Shown here piece by piece: positions 16,547-23,888 of a stretch of DNA of 32,829 bases. The notes under the pieces are model-generated. The model did not search any database. It saw only the letters and a list, made by a program, of their open reading frames with translations, and had not been told where the DNA came from. The stretch is from positions 1 through 32,829 of the forward strand of contig CAZVFD010000014.1 of NCBI GenBank assembly GCA_964625465.1, read 5' to 3'. Numbering within the stretch: the first letter of the stretch is position 1; every line of letters starts with the position of its first letter. Both the position numbers and the translations under genes were made by a program. Source of the DNA: CAZLFQ01 sp964625465. Its GTDB lineage: Bacteria; Pseudomonadota; Alphaproteobacteria; Rickettsiales; Midichloriaceae.

Positions 16547-17377
16547 TTAAAAAGAAATTTCAGTATGGTGCTCAAGCCACGCATTTAAGAAATTGCTAAG
16601 ATGAGAGCGTTTTTCGGAATTGCTCTCTAAGTATGATATTACATCCTGCATACATTTGGCATAATTTGATTTTGTCAAATTTCCTGAATGTTGAGAGTAT
16701 TTTAAGTACAGCAGATAGGTATTTAATACGTCTAATTCGCAATAATCTCTAATCTCTTTTAATTTGTTAGCTCTGAACATTTCGTCGACTTGAGAGCCAT
16801 CCACATCTATCTTTCCTGGGAAGCCAAATAAAGCGCAAAGCTCGTCCATTTTAACTCTTGCTGAAGAGCCGAAATCTGAAAATGCATCGATTAGATCGCA
16901 ATGCCAATCTAGGCTATATTTGCTGTTGTAGTTATTCCACTTGTCACCAGATTTATGTAGCCACTTAGCATCCACTCCATAGAGCATTGCTCTGTATTTT
17001 AACACTGGGAGATCAAATGTTCTGCCATTAAAACTAACTAGTCTGGCATTTAATTTAGAGAGGTGCTGGAAAAAACCTTGGATTAATTCCGATTCCTTAG
17101 AATCTGCATTGCCTCCAGATCTCAGCTCTTTAAGAATGAAATTTTCTGAGCCATCTTCATCACGAACAATTTCAGCTTCTAAAAAGCTTATAGCAACCAC
17201 CCTGTGAAAAGGTTGTCTAAAAAAACTATTTTTACCGTCAGTAATCTTTAGATGGTACTCTTTTAGTTTCTCAATAATTTTTTCATCACTGGAATCGTAA
17301 TCTCCAAGCAAATTTCTCGCAGGTTGTACATCTGGAATTGTTTCTATATCGAATACAAATAAATTTTTTCGCAACAT
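16547..17377 (-). CDS. PolB-like 3'-5' exonuclease (DEDDy, DNA_pol_B_exo2 family)
   Basis: A stand-alone predicted DNA 3'-5' exonuclease related to the proofreading domain of family B polymerases. From the ATG at 17377 it has 276 residues. The motifs are in order: Exo I FDIETIP (Asp10 and Glu12), Exo II SFNGRTFDLPVL, a central DWHCDLIDAF, and Exo III YCELDVLNTY with the Tyr-x3-Asp of the DEDDy class. All four acidic residues are present, so it is likely active. An upstream ATG at 17410 would overlap the preceding gene by 20 bases; the shorter start puts FVFDIET at the N terminus as in the family. It is cotranscribed with the TIM-barrel gene upstream. Confidence 0.87.
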   Translation of the reverse strand: MLRKNLFVFDIETIPDVQPARNLLGDYDSSDEKIIEKLKEYHLKITDGKNSFFRQPFHRVVAISFLEAEIVRDEDGSENFILKELRSGGNADSKESELIQGFFQHLSKLNARLVSFNGRTFDLPVLKYRAMLYGVDAKWLHKSGDKWNNYNSKYSLDWHCDLIDAFSDFGSSARVKMDELCALFGFPGKIDVDGSQVDEMFRANKLKEIRDYCELDVLNTYLLYLKYSQHSGNLTKSNYAKCMQDVISYLESNSEKRSHLSNFLNAWLEHHTEISF

Positions 17378-17390
17378 TTTAATTTTATTA

Positions 17391-18791
17391 TTAAGCTGTG
17401 CTGCAATCATTACCTATTGTTTCTATCGATGCAACTTTTAAATTATGACTAGTTGAGTAGTCGCTAGCATCTGCGAACATCTCTGGTCTTTCATGATAGT
17501 CTAATCTCACATCTAATGCATAAAGATATATATCATCTGCCAAGCCCTTATTATCTGGTTGTGATGATTTTTCAGCCCAATAATCAATTGTTGCTTCAAT
17601 AACGCGAGCTTGGGCTTCGTTATCTACTTTTGCTTCTTTGCCATACTGGAAAAAATAAGGTCTGGATGCGCAATTTTGAACGGAAGCACACCCGAATTCT
17701 GTAAATGTTATATTCTTCATTTTAGGCACCCAAGCCGTTCTGACGCTACTTGGATCAAAGTGGTAAGATTTATAGAAATGTTCTACATTTTTTATTGCCC
17801 AATCTGGTGATAATGATTGTTTGTTACCATTGCCGTCTCTGTAGTAATCATAATTAATTCCATTTTCCCAACCTTTCTTTAGAGCTTCATAGGTTAAGCC
17901 AATGTTATCAACTTCATCGGTTAATGGGAAATATGCATCTATACCAACGAAGTCAATTGAGGGTGATGCCCAAAGTGCATCAAGGGGATGAAAGCCTCCG
18001 TCTGTATGATGGTACTCGCTCCAGTCTGCTGCATAAGTTACTTTAATCTCTTTGCCAACAGTGGCTTTAATGTCTTTAGCAAGTTCAATAAGCTTTTCAA
18101 CAACTTTGAATTTCTGTGTATTGGGTGATCTATAAGCTGTCAATGTTTTCAACTCTGATCCAATTACTATTGTCTTGATTAAGTCAGTAATTTTTTTGTC
18201 ACCAACTTTTAAAGTGGCGTAATGTTGGATGAACTTATTATATTGTACAAAAAATTTCTCAACTCCTTCATCAGTTTTGGCTTTGATATCACCTCTCCAA
18301 GGCTTGTTTGGTAGATCTATGTAGAGCATAGGGTAAAGCATTACTTCGTAACCATTTTTCGTAAGTAAGTCACAGGCTTCTATAACGCTTCTATCAGAAT
18401 ATGTGCCACCCCAGTTCATTTTACCATTGACTTGGCTGACTTGTGGCGCTGTGCTTCTAGAGTATTCTCCAACCGTCCAATCACTTCCGCCTGTTTTTAC
18501 TGTTTGGTCTTCAACTTTTGGGGTGATCTTAAGATTGTCAGCCTCTATAGAGTCAGCGTACCAACCAAGTACAAGTCCTACTTTTTTTAAGTTTGGGAAA
18601 TCTAGTTTTAAATTTTCAATTGTTGCTTGTATGAATGTTTTGGTTCCTCCCTTTATCGTGTTAAGAGGGATGCCATATTGATTTCTCATGATCTGACTAG
18701 AGACTGCGAACTCACCTGATCCAGGTATTAGGTTAAGAGCCTTGATTTTATGGGATACTGGGGCCATTTTAATATACTGATTTTTTTGCAT
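17391..18791 (-). CDS. Stand-alone GTA TIM-barrel-like domain protein
   Basis: Homologous, by recall, to the glycoside-hydrolase-like TIM-barrel domain found inside the large baseplate/tail protein (gp15, 'megatron') of alphaproteobacterial gene transfer agents. 466 residues: IPGSGEF near the N terminus, then LVLGWYAD, WTVGEYSRSTAPQVS, WGGTYSDRSVIEA, MLYIDLPNKPWRGDI, IVIGSELKTLT, VTYAADWSEYHH, WASPSIDFVGIDAYFPLTD, TAWVPKMKNITFTEFGCASV and ANNRP-like SRPYFF. It stops after this domain, lacking the ~800 further residues of the usual protein. There is no signal peptide, and no other GTA gene is in the window. The exonuclease gene follows within 13 bases. Confidence 0.85.
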   Translation of the reverse strand: MQKNQYIKMAPVSHKIKALNLIPGSGEFAVSSQIMRNQYGIPLNTIKGGTKTFIQATIENLKLDFPNLKKVGLVLGWYADSIEADNLKITPKVEDQTVKTGGSDWTVGEYSRSTAPQVSQVNGKMNWGGTYSDRSVIEACDLLTKNGYEVMLYPMLYIDLPNKPWRGDIKAKTDEGVEKFFVQYNKFIQHYATLKVGDKKITDLIKTIVIGSELKTLTAYRSPNTQKFKVVEKLIELAKDIKATVGKEIKVTYAADWSEYHHTDGGFHPLDALWASPSIDFVGIDAYFPLTDEVDNIGLTYEALKKGWENGINYDYYRDGNGNKQSLSPDWAIKNVEHFYKSYHFDPSSVRTAWVPKMKNITFTEFGCASVQNCASRPYFFQYGKEAKVDNEAQARVIEATIDYWAEKSSQPDNKGLADDIYLYALDVRLDYHERPEMFADASDYSTSHNLKVASIETIGNDCSTA

Positions 18792-18903
18792 TTTAATGTT
18801 TTATCTGATGTTTTGCAACACAAAAACAAGGGTTTGGGGTTTTGCTGGAGTTTAATCTAATTCTCTATATACTGCGTTATAAACCGACTTTATTAACGTT
18901 AGA

Positions 18904-19542
18904 ATGTTGAATGTTATAATTCAAAGGCAGCTGAGATTAGCTTGGGTAGATACATTTACCCATATAAGTTCTATGGTTTTTTATTTAATCTGTATAACCA
19001 TTTTTAATATTGCTATAGGGCCATATCAGCTAGATGAATCTGTGAAAACTGCGTTGTTATTTACGCCACTGATACTATCTTGCATTGTAAATGCGGATTT
19101 TCTCCTAAAGGATGATTATAAGTCTAGTTGGCTGCATCAAATATACCTAATTCCTGAGGTTTGGGTGTGGAATTTAGTTGGTAAACTACTCGCTTATGTT
19201 GTAATTCAAAGCGTTATGGTGCTTGTTTCGTTTCCTATTTCTTTTTTGATTTTAGATATAGGGTTGTCCCAGTTATGGTATTACTTGTGCGTAGGACTTG
19301 CCCTAATATGTTATTTATCACCACTGTTGTTGTTGGGATCTGTGATGACTTTAACTACAAATTTCAGCGTATTAATGCCAATTTTGCTACTTCCCATGAT
19401 AGTGCCAGCTTTAATTCTAGCGACTTTATCACAGCAGAATTCAGTGTATTTCCTGCTTTTAGTTGCGTTAACTCTGCTAACTTGGCCAATTCTAGTCTTT
19501 TTGAGCAGTAAGCTATTAGAAGAAGTATTGAAAACTGACTAG
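18904..19542 (+). CDS. ccmB: Heme exporter protein CcmB
   Basis: The membrane subunit of the CcmAB transporter, which works in cytochrome c maturation by freeing holo-CcmE from CcmCD. 212 residues with six helices; the N-terminal LNVIIQRQLRLAW segment, LFTPLILSCIVNADFLLKDDYKSSWLHQIYL and the central VVIQSVMVLVSFPISFL match the family. The other ccm genes are absent here, in keeping with their scattered placement in Rickettsiales. It is divergent from the TIM-barrel gene. rpsD has its own promoter just downstream. Confidence 0.83.
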   Translation: MLNVIIQRQLRLAWVDTFTHISSMVFYLICITIFNIAIGPYQLDESVKTALLFTPLILSCIVNADFLLKDDYKSSWLHQIYLIPEVWVWNLVGKLLAYVVIQSVMVLVSFPISFLILDIGLSQLWYYLCVGLALICYLSPLLLLGSVMTLTTNFSVLMPILLLPMIVPALILATLSQQNSVYFLLLVALTLLTWPILVFLSSKLLEEVLKTD

Positions 19543-19560
19543 TATTTGCCAAAACAAGCG

Positions 19561-19589
19561 TTGACATAACTTCATTAAAACGGTATAAG
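19561..19589 (+). promoter_or_regulatory. Strong sigma-70 promoter for rpsD
   Basis: A perfect TTGACA (19561-19566), 17-base spacer and TATAAG (19584-19589) form the best promoter seen in the window. Transcription would start near 19596, leaving a short 28-base leader before the GTG start of rpsD. Confidence 0.8.
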
Positions 19590-19623
19590 TATCAGCCAAT
19601 ATACAACTTTATAATGTACGATA

Positions 19624-20241
19624 GTGACAAAAAGAAATAATAGAAAAGGTAAGGTTAGCCGTCGTTTAGGCGTTAATCTATGGGGTAGAGGAAAAGACCC
19701 AGTAGCACGTAAAAATTTCCCTCCGGGGCAACATGGTTTAGGCGGGTATAGAAAGCTTACAGATTATGGTATTCAGCTGAATGCTAAGCAAAAGCTTAAA
19801 AAATATTATGGTGATATCACTGAAAAACAATTCCGCGGTATATATGAAGAGGCTGTAAGAAGAAGAGGTGATACTGGTGAGAATCTAATAGGTCTTTTGG
19901 AGTCTAGATTAGATGCTATCGTTTACAGAGCAAACTTTGCTCCGACTATCTTCTCTGCAAGACAGCTTGTAAGCCATGGTCACATTTTGGTTGATGGCAA
20001 AAGAGTTACTGTAGCTAGCTTCAGAGTTAAGCCAGGACAAGTAGTAGAGATTAAAGAAAAATCGCGTCAGATGGTGTTGATTCAAGGTTCAATGGAAAGC
20101 GGAGAGCGTTCTGTTCCTGAGTATATCGAGATTAATGGCGATAAAGGAACTGCAAAATTCAATAGAATGCCTGCACTAACTGATGTTCCATATCCTGTGA
20201 TCATGGAGCCGAACCTAGTGATAGAGTTCTATTCAAGATAA
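19624..20241 (+). CDS. rpsD: 30S ribosomal protein S4
   Basis: Ribosomal protein S4, a primary 16S rRNA-binding protein that starts assembly of the small subunit body. 205 residues, the normal length. It shows RRLGVNLWGR, PPGQHG, the S4 RNA-binding domain (LESRLDAIVYRANFA and LVSHGHILVDGKRV) and the C-terminal NLVIEFYSR. The start is GTG at 19624 (VTKRNNRKG, read as Met); no ATG in frame precedes it and no Shine-Dalgarno site is obvious. The gene stands alone, outside the alpha operon, under the consensus promoter at 19561-19589. Confidence 0.97.
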   Translation: MTKRNNRKGKVSRRLGVNLWGRGKDPVARKNFPPGQHGLGGYRKLTDYGIQLNAKQKLKKYYGDITEKQFRGIYEEAVRRRGDTGENLIGLLESRLDAIVYRANFAPTIFSARQLVSHGHILVDGKRVTVASFRVKPGQVVEIKEKSRQMVLIQGSMESGERSVPEYIEINGDKGTAKFNRMPALTDVPYPVIMEPNLVIEFYSR

Positions 20242-20259
20242 TTGAAGGCTGAGATAATT

Positions 20260-20649
20260 ATGTATTCAAACCCCAGCAAATCCCATAAAGATTTGTCTGG
20301 GGTTTTGACTATTAATAGCCTTGTTGTACCAGTTAAGGTTGGTGTTACCGAGGCTGAAAGGAAAAAACCGCAGAATATATCAGTAGATATCAAGATTCAG
20401 TTTGCTAGGCTGCCAGTAGGTTGTGATACTGATAATATTAATGATACAGTTTGTTATGATTCGCTTTGTTCTGAAATTATGACTTTTTTAAAGGGTGGTG
20501 AATTTAAGCTTATAGAGAAAATAGCAGCTGATATATATAAAATAATAGAGAAAAATGGTGAATTTTTGAATATATTGGTTTCTGTTAAGAAAAAGCCACT
20601 GATTGATGGGTTGGAAGGCTTTGTAGCTATGGATTTATCAGGGGTTTGA
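20260..20649 (+). CDS. folB: Dihydroneopterin aldolase (FolB-like)
   Basis: A tunnelling-fold enzyme of folate synthesis that converts dihydroneopterin to 6-hydroxymethyl-dihydropterin and glycolaldehyde. 129 residues from the ATG at 20260. The GVTEAERKKPQNISVDIKI segment carries the substrate-binding Glu, and VSVKKKPLI near the end carries the catalytic Lys. A TTG at 20242 in the same frame is less likely; GAAGG (20244-20248) lies upstream of the ATG. It follows rpsD by 18 bases and is probably transcribed with it. Other folate genes are not in the window. A 7,8-dihydroneopterin epimerase role cannot be excluded. Confidence 0.83.
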   Translation: MYSNPSKSHKDLSGVLTINSLVVPVKVGVTEAERKKPQNISVDIKIQFARLPVGCDTDNINDTVCYDSLCSEIMTFLKGGEFKLIEKIAADIYKIIEKNGEFLNILVSVKKKPLIDGLEGFVAMDLSGV

Positions 20650-20695
20650 TAAAATTTAACATTGTAAATAAAAAAACTTTGTTGTTTACGATTCG

Positions 20696-20724
20696 TTAAC
20701 TTTTTTATATGTAAAGTGTATATT
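20696..20724 (+). promoter_or_regulatory. Probable promoter for sspB
   Basis: TTAACT (20696-20701) and TATATT (20719-20724) are spaced 17 bases apart. Transcription would start near 20731, after a possible GTG start at 20716 and before the ATG at 20749, which supports the ATG as the true start. Confidence 0.5.
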
Positions 20725-20748
20725 AGAGATGGATTAAAAGGTATTAAA

Positions 20749-21267
20749 ATGACATTCGATATTATAGATTATGGTAAACTTGTAGATGATGCGATGCACA
20801 TCATTGTAAGTAAGGTTTTAAAGATAGTCCAAGAAAAGGGGTTACCTGGAAATCACCATTTTTTCATCTCATTTGTTACAAAGTATCCAGGTGTTAAAAT
20901 TTCGAAAACGTTGCTTAATAAATATCCTAGAGAAATGACTATTGTCTTGCAGTACCAATTTCAAGATTTAACAACGGATAGCAAAGGTTTCGGGGTATCT
21001 CTTAGCTTTAATGGGATTAAAGAGAACATTTATATACCTTATTCGGCAATTACAACATTTGCGGATCCAAGTGTGCAATTTGGGCTTCAGTTTAGAGAAG
21101 TGGGTTACTCATTTTCTGATCAAGAAGAAATGGAACTAGATGTTGAGATAGAAAAAGGTGCTGATGCTAAAGACAAGAAGTCTGGCAAAAAAGGCGCTAA
21201 GAAATCTGACGATAAAGATGCTTCAACAAACGTTGTATCTCTAGATACCTTTAGGAAAAAGAAATAA
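20749..21267 (+). CDS. sspB: SspB-type ClpXP adaptor (alphaproteobacterial form)
   Basis: The stringent starvation protein B family; the adaptor binds ssrA-tagged proteins and delivers them to the ClpXP protease. 172 residues from the ATG at 20749. The N-terminal ~120 residues form the substrate-binding fold (DIIDYGKLVDDAM, GLPGNHHFFISFVTKYPGV, LQYQFQDL, FGVSLSFNGI, IPYSAITTFADPSVQFGL). A charged, disordered linker follows, then the tail VVSLDTFRKKK, the conserved C-terminal motif that docks on ClpX in this family. The start agrees with AAGG just upstream and with the predicted promoter. It is a separate transcription unit from folB. Confidence 0.88.
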   Translation: MTFDIIDYGKLVDDAMHIIVSKVLKIVQEKGLPGNHHFFISFVTKYPGVKISKTLLNKYPREMTIVLQYQFQDLTTDSKGFGVSLSFNGIKENIYIPYSAITTFADPSVQFGLQFREVGYSFSDQEEMELDVEIEKGADAKDKKSGKKGAKKSDDKDASTNVVSLDTFRKKK

Positions 21268-21363
21268 AGCCTTTATGTGCAGATTCTGAGCTGAAGGCCT
21301 GCGAAGCAAAATTATTTTTGCATCATAGATTTCTATTGTATTTTATTTCACGATTTATCACTC

Positions 21364-21372
21364 TGATACAAT
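21364..21372 (+). promoter_or_regulatory. Extended -10 promoter for the gene at 21393
   Basis: TGATACAAT matches an extended -10 (TGnTAtAAT, one mismatch) 20 bases before the ATG at 21393. No clear -35 is seen. Transcription would begin about 14 bases before the start codon, giving a very short leader. Confidence 0.5.
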
Positions 21373-21392
21373 GATCAATTCAGCAGAGCTAT

Positions 21393-21758
21393 ATGAGAAA
21401 ACGTCGTCACGAGGAAATAATAAGTGTAGAAGCACAAGATGATCGTTTAACTAAGAGAGAGAGGGAAGACTATGAGAGGGCTCTTAGGATCATCAGTATC
21501 TACAAATATTTACAATCAAAAACGAATTTAATTTTTTGTAGCAGACTTGAAGAGCAGAAATTTATCTATAAAGAAATTAGCGAATTTCAGGTTTTGAGAA
21601 TAGCTGCTACCTTCCTAAAAAATAAACACGGTATTGTTTGTCGTGAAAAAAATCTTCATACATTCCTAATTGACTGCGAGAAAGGGACTGGAAAAATGCT
21701 GCAGAAACTTAATAGGCGAGATGATTTGGTGATTAGGAGCTTTTTAGAAAGGCTTTAA
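21393..21758 (+). CDS. Small basic hypothetical protein
   Basis: Not recognised. 121 residues, highly charged and basic (it starts MRKRRHEEI), with helices and no signal peptide or membrane segment. A REREDYERALRIISIYKYL helix could suit nucleic-acid or protein binding, but no motif supports a function. It has its own extended -10 element and is convergent with proC 28 bases away. Confidence 0.6.
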   Translation: MRKRRHEEIISVEAQDDRLTKREREDYERALRIISIYKYLQSKTNLIFCSRLEEQKFIYKEISEFQVLRIAATFLKNKHGIVCREKNLHTFLIDCEKGTGKMLQKLNRRDDLVIRSFLERL

Positions 21759-21786
21759 GTACACAGAGATACTTTTTAATGGGGCA

Positions 21787-22590
21787 TCAACTAGATAATT
21801 CTTTTGCACGCATTGATGCAGCGTGAGTGGCATCTTCAATGATTTTTTGCAAGATATGATCGGAATTAAATGTATCTAGTGCAGCAGCAGTAGTTCCTTT
21901 TGGACTAGTGACAGCTTCACGCAATTCTTTAGGAGTTTTATTTCCCGATGCTAGAATCGCACCTGAGCCAATAAAAGTTTCCTGTGCAAGTTGCTCTGCA
22001 AGGTGCTTTGGAAGTCCTAATTTCTCACCTGCAATTGCAAGTAATTCTGTAAATAAAAAATAATATGCAGGCCCACTTCCAGATATTGCAGTGACTGGGT
22101 CTATTAATCTTTCATCTTCAATCCATGTAAAAGAACCAATGCTATTAAATATTTTTTCTACTGTGGATTTTTGGATTTCAGATATTTCTGCGTTGGCAAT
22201 TCCTACTGTTGAACCTTTTAATGCCATTGCATTTAGATTAGGCATGGTACGAATTATTTTATTGTGAGGGAAATAATCAGAAAAAAATTTAATAGTTTTA
22301 CCTGCGCAAATTGAAACTATTAAAGTATTAGGTGATATTTTATTTTGATATTCAGGAAGTATTTCTGCTAAAATTTGAGGTTTGACTGCAAAAATCAGAA
22401 CATCAGCTTTTGCATTCTGTGGAAATTCTTCTATTACTTTTATTTGGAGATTTGGAGAGACTTTAGAATAATCAACACTGTGGCGGGGTAGTACTGCTGT
22501 AATTTGTTCTACTTGGAAGTTTTGAGACTTAAGCATCCCGCTTACGATCGCACCCCCCATATTGCCACAGCCAATCAAAAAGATTTGCAT
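21787..22590 (-). CDS. proC: Pyrroline-5-carboxylate reductase
   Basis: The last step of proline synthesis: reduces 1-pyrroline-5-carboxylate to L-proline with NAD(P)H. 267 residues. The Rossmann start FLIGCGNMGGAI, the IFAVKPQ strand, and the C-terminal dimer domain with AISGSGPAYYFLFTELL and TSPKGTTAAALDTF make a complete protein. It lies 23 bases downstream of the ubiK-like gene on the same strand and is likely cotranscribed. proA and proB are not in the window, so the cell may use pyrroline-5-carboxylate from ornithine, arginine or the host. Confidence 0.95.
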   Translation of the reverse strand: MQIFLIGCGNMGGAIVSGMLKSQNFQVEQITAVLPRHSVDYSKVSPNLQIKVIEEFPQNAKADVLIFAVKPQILAEILPEYQNKISPNTLIVSICAGKTIKFFSDYFPHNKIIRTMPNLNAMALKGSTVGIANAEISEIQKSTVEKIFNSIGSFTWIEDERLIDPVTAISGSGPAYYFLFTELLAIAGEKLGLPKHLAEQLAQETFIGSGAILASGNKTPKELREAVTSPKGTTAAALDTFNSDHILQKIIEDATHAASMRAKELSS

Positions 22591-22613
22591 CTTATATAAT
22601 GAAATATAAGAAA

Positions 22614-22919
22614 CTATTTCTTTTTTGATTTAGCTTTTTTTGTTGTTTTTTTAGCTACTTTTTTAACAACTTTTTTTGCTGCTTTCTTTTTCATGGTTTG
22701 TCCTCCTAGTTTGTTTTTATCTAACTCCATCTTAATTTCCGAAGTTAGACGTTTTAAAGCATTAAATTCATTGCGAGTTACAAAATCCATTCCTTTCAAA
22801 GTCGACTTGATTTGTTCTCTGATGATTTGAGCGAATTCATTTTTCATATTCACCATTGAGGCGAAAGTAGAACTTGCTACTTTTGAAAAATCATCTAAAA
22901 ACTTTTTATCATTTGTCAT
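22614..22919 (-). CDS. ubiK: UbiK/BMFP-family protein with lysine-rich tail
   Basis: A small coiled-coil protein of the accessory factor UbiK (BMFP, formerly DUF526) family, which in Escherichia coli helps the soluble ubiquinone-synthesis complex. From the ATG at 22919 it has 101 residues: an N-terminal amphipathic helix, then FVTRNEFNALKRLTSEIKMEL, matching the family's VTREEFD coiled coil. The last 26 residues are unusual, with 15 lysines plus Ala, Val and Thr, like histone H1 or PHA-granule protein tails. The longer start at 22934 adds only MFLLS. It is divergent from lgt, a gene pairing common in Alphaproteobacteria. The ubiquinone role here is inferred. Confidence 0.72.
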   Translation of the reverse strand: MTNDKKFLDDFSKVASSTFASMVNMKNEFAQIIREQIKSTLKGMDFVTRNEFNALKRLTSEIKMELDKNKLGGQTMKKKAAKKVVKKVAKKTTKKAKSKKK

Positions 22920-22985
22920 ACTTAATAAAAACAATTAACATCGTGTAACAACACAACATAATTTCATTGTATAACAATATTTTAG

Positions 22986-23858
22986 ATGCAATCAATACTT
23001 TTTCCACAAATTGATCCAATTATTTTTTCTGTAGGTCCGCTCGCAATTCGTTGGTATGCACTTGCATATGTGATTGGAATTGTGTTTGGATTTTTATTTT
23101 TGAAAAAACTAAATCGCTTGAAACCCATAGTTTTATGCGACAATGCGCTTGATGATATAATTTTATTTTCTGTTCTTGGAATTGNNNNNNNNNNTGTTTT
23201 TGGAGGAAGAATTGGTTACTTTTTTTTCTATAATTTTGAAAAAATTTTTTCTGATCCAATATCAATTTTTTTCATCTGGAAGGGTGGAATGTCATTCCAC
23301 GGAGGACTAATTGGGTTAATTTTTGCAATTTTTCTTCTCTCAAAAAAACATAAATTTAACTTTATAAAATCATTAGATTTGATTTCTTGTGTTGCACCGA
23401 TTGGATTATTTTTTGGAAGAATTGCAAATTTTATCAATGCAGAATTGTATGGAAAAGTTACTGATGTTTCATGGGCGGTTATATTTCCAAATTCAGATGG
23501 AATGCCTAGACATCCATCACAAATTTATGAATCATCAAATCATCAAAAAATTGAAAGCATTTCTCGCCATTTNNNNNNNNNNCAAATTTATGAAGCGTTA
23601 CTAGAAGGCATATTATTATTTGTTATTATGAATTTTTTAGTTCGCAAAAATAATATTAGAAAAAAAGAAGGAATGCTTGGCGGTATTTTTATCGTTTTAT
23701 ATGGACTATGTAGAATATTTGTAGAATTCTTCCGCGAACCAGACTGGCAACTTGGATATTATTTAAGTTATTTCACAATGGGACAGATTTTATCTTTACC
23801 AATGATAATTATCGGTTGCTATTTTATTTTCAGAAAAGTTAGGATTAAGAAAACTTAG
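22986..23858 (+). CDS. lgt: Prolipoprotein diacylglyceryl transferase (two assembly gaps inside)
   Basis: An inner-membrane enzyme that moves diacylglycerol from phosphatidylglycerol to the lipobox cysteine of prolipoproteins, the first step of lipoprotein maturation. About seven helices; FGGRIGYFFFY, SFHGGLIGL and the signature GRIANFINAELYGKVTDVSWAV are present, with GMPRHPSQIYE after. Two N-runs interrupt it. Merging the overlapping ends at 23185-23194 restores the usual G-I-V-F-GGR, and merging the repeated 12-mer around 23573-23582 restores HPSQIYEALLEG. The corrected protein would be 265 residues, normal for Lgt. The gene is therefore probably intact. The start is ATG 22986. Confidence 0.93.
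   Translation: MQSILFPQIDPIIFSVGPLAIRWYALAYVIGIVFGFLFLKKLNRLKPIVLCDNALDDIILFSVLGIXXXXVFGGRIGYFFFYNFEKIFSDPISIFFIWKGGMSFHGGLIGLIFAIFLLSKKHKFNFIKSLDLISCVAPIGLFFGRIANFINAELYGKVTDVSWAVIFPNSDGMPRHPSQIYESSNHQKIESISRHXXXXQIYEALLEGILLFVIMNFLVRKNNIRKKEGMLGGIFIVLYGLCRIFVEFFREPDWQLGYYLSYFTMGQILSLPMIIIGCYFIFRKVRIKKT
23185..23194. other. Run of ten N in lgt, probably a false gap
   Basis: The left side ends GGAATTG and the right side begins TGTTTTTGG. Merging on the shared TG removes 12 positions (four codons) and gives G-I-V-F-G-G-R, the exact length of the conserved Lgt motif, so no residue appears to be missing. Confidence 0.75.
23520..23594. other. 12-bp duplication and N-run in lgt, probable misjoin
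   Basis: CAAATTTATGAA occurs at 23520-23531 and again at 23583-23594, with 41 bases of non-Lgt sequence and ten N between. Removing one copy and the intervening 51 positions (63 in all, 21 codons) restores the conserved HPSQIYEALLEG. The 41-base tail is probably a wrong contig end; a genuine small insertion with a target duplication is less likely. Confidence 0.7.
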
Positions 23859-23877
23859 CTTGGAGTTTTCTAATGTT

Positions 23878-23887
23878 NNNNNNNNNN
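23878..23887. other. Run of ten N, probably a false gap
   Basis: AATGTT stands on both sides of the Ns (23872-23877 and 23888-23893). Merging the copies places the ATG of the next gene seven bases after a GGAG site (23862-23865), a normal spacing, which supports zero gap length. Confidence 0.75.
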
Positions 23888-23888
23888 A

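Noticed and set aside
21267..21310. Possible hairpin after sspB (gccttt with gaaggc)
   Set aside because: Six pairs, a long loop and no T-run; not convincing as a terminator.
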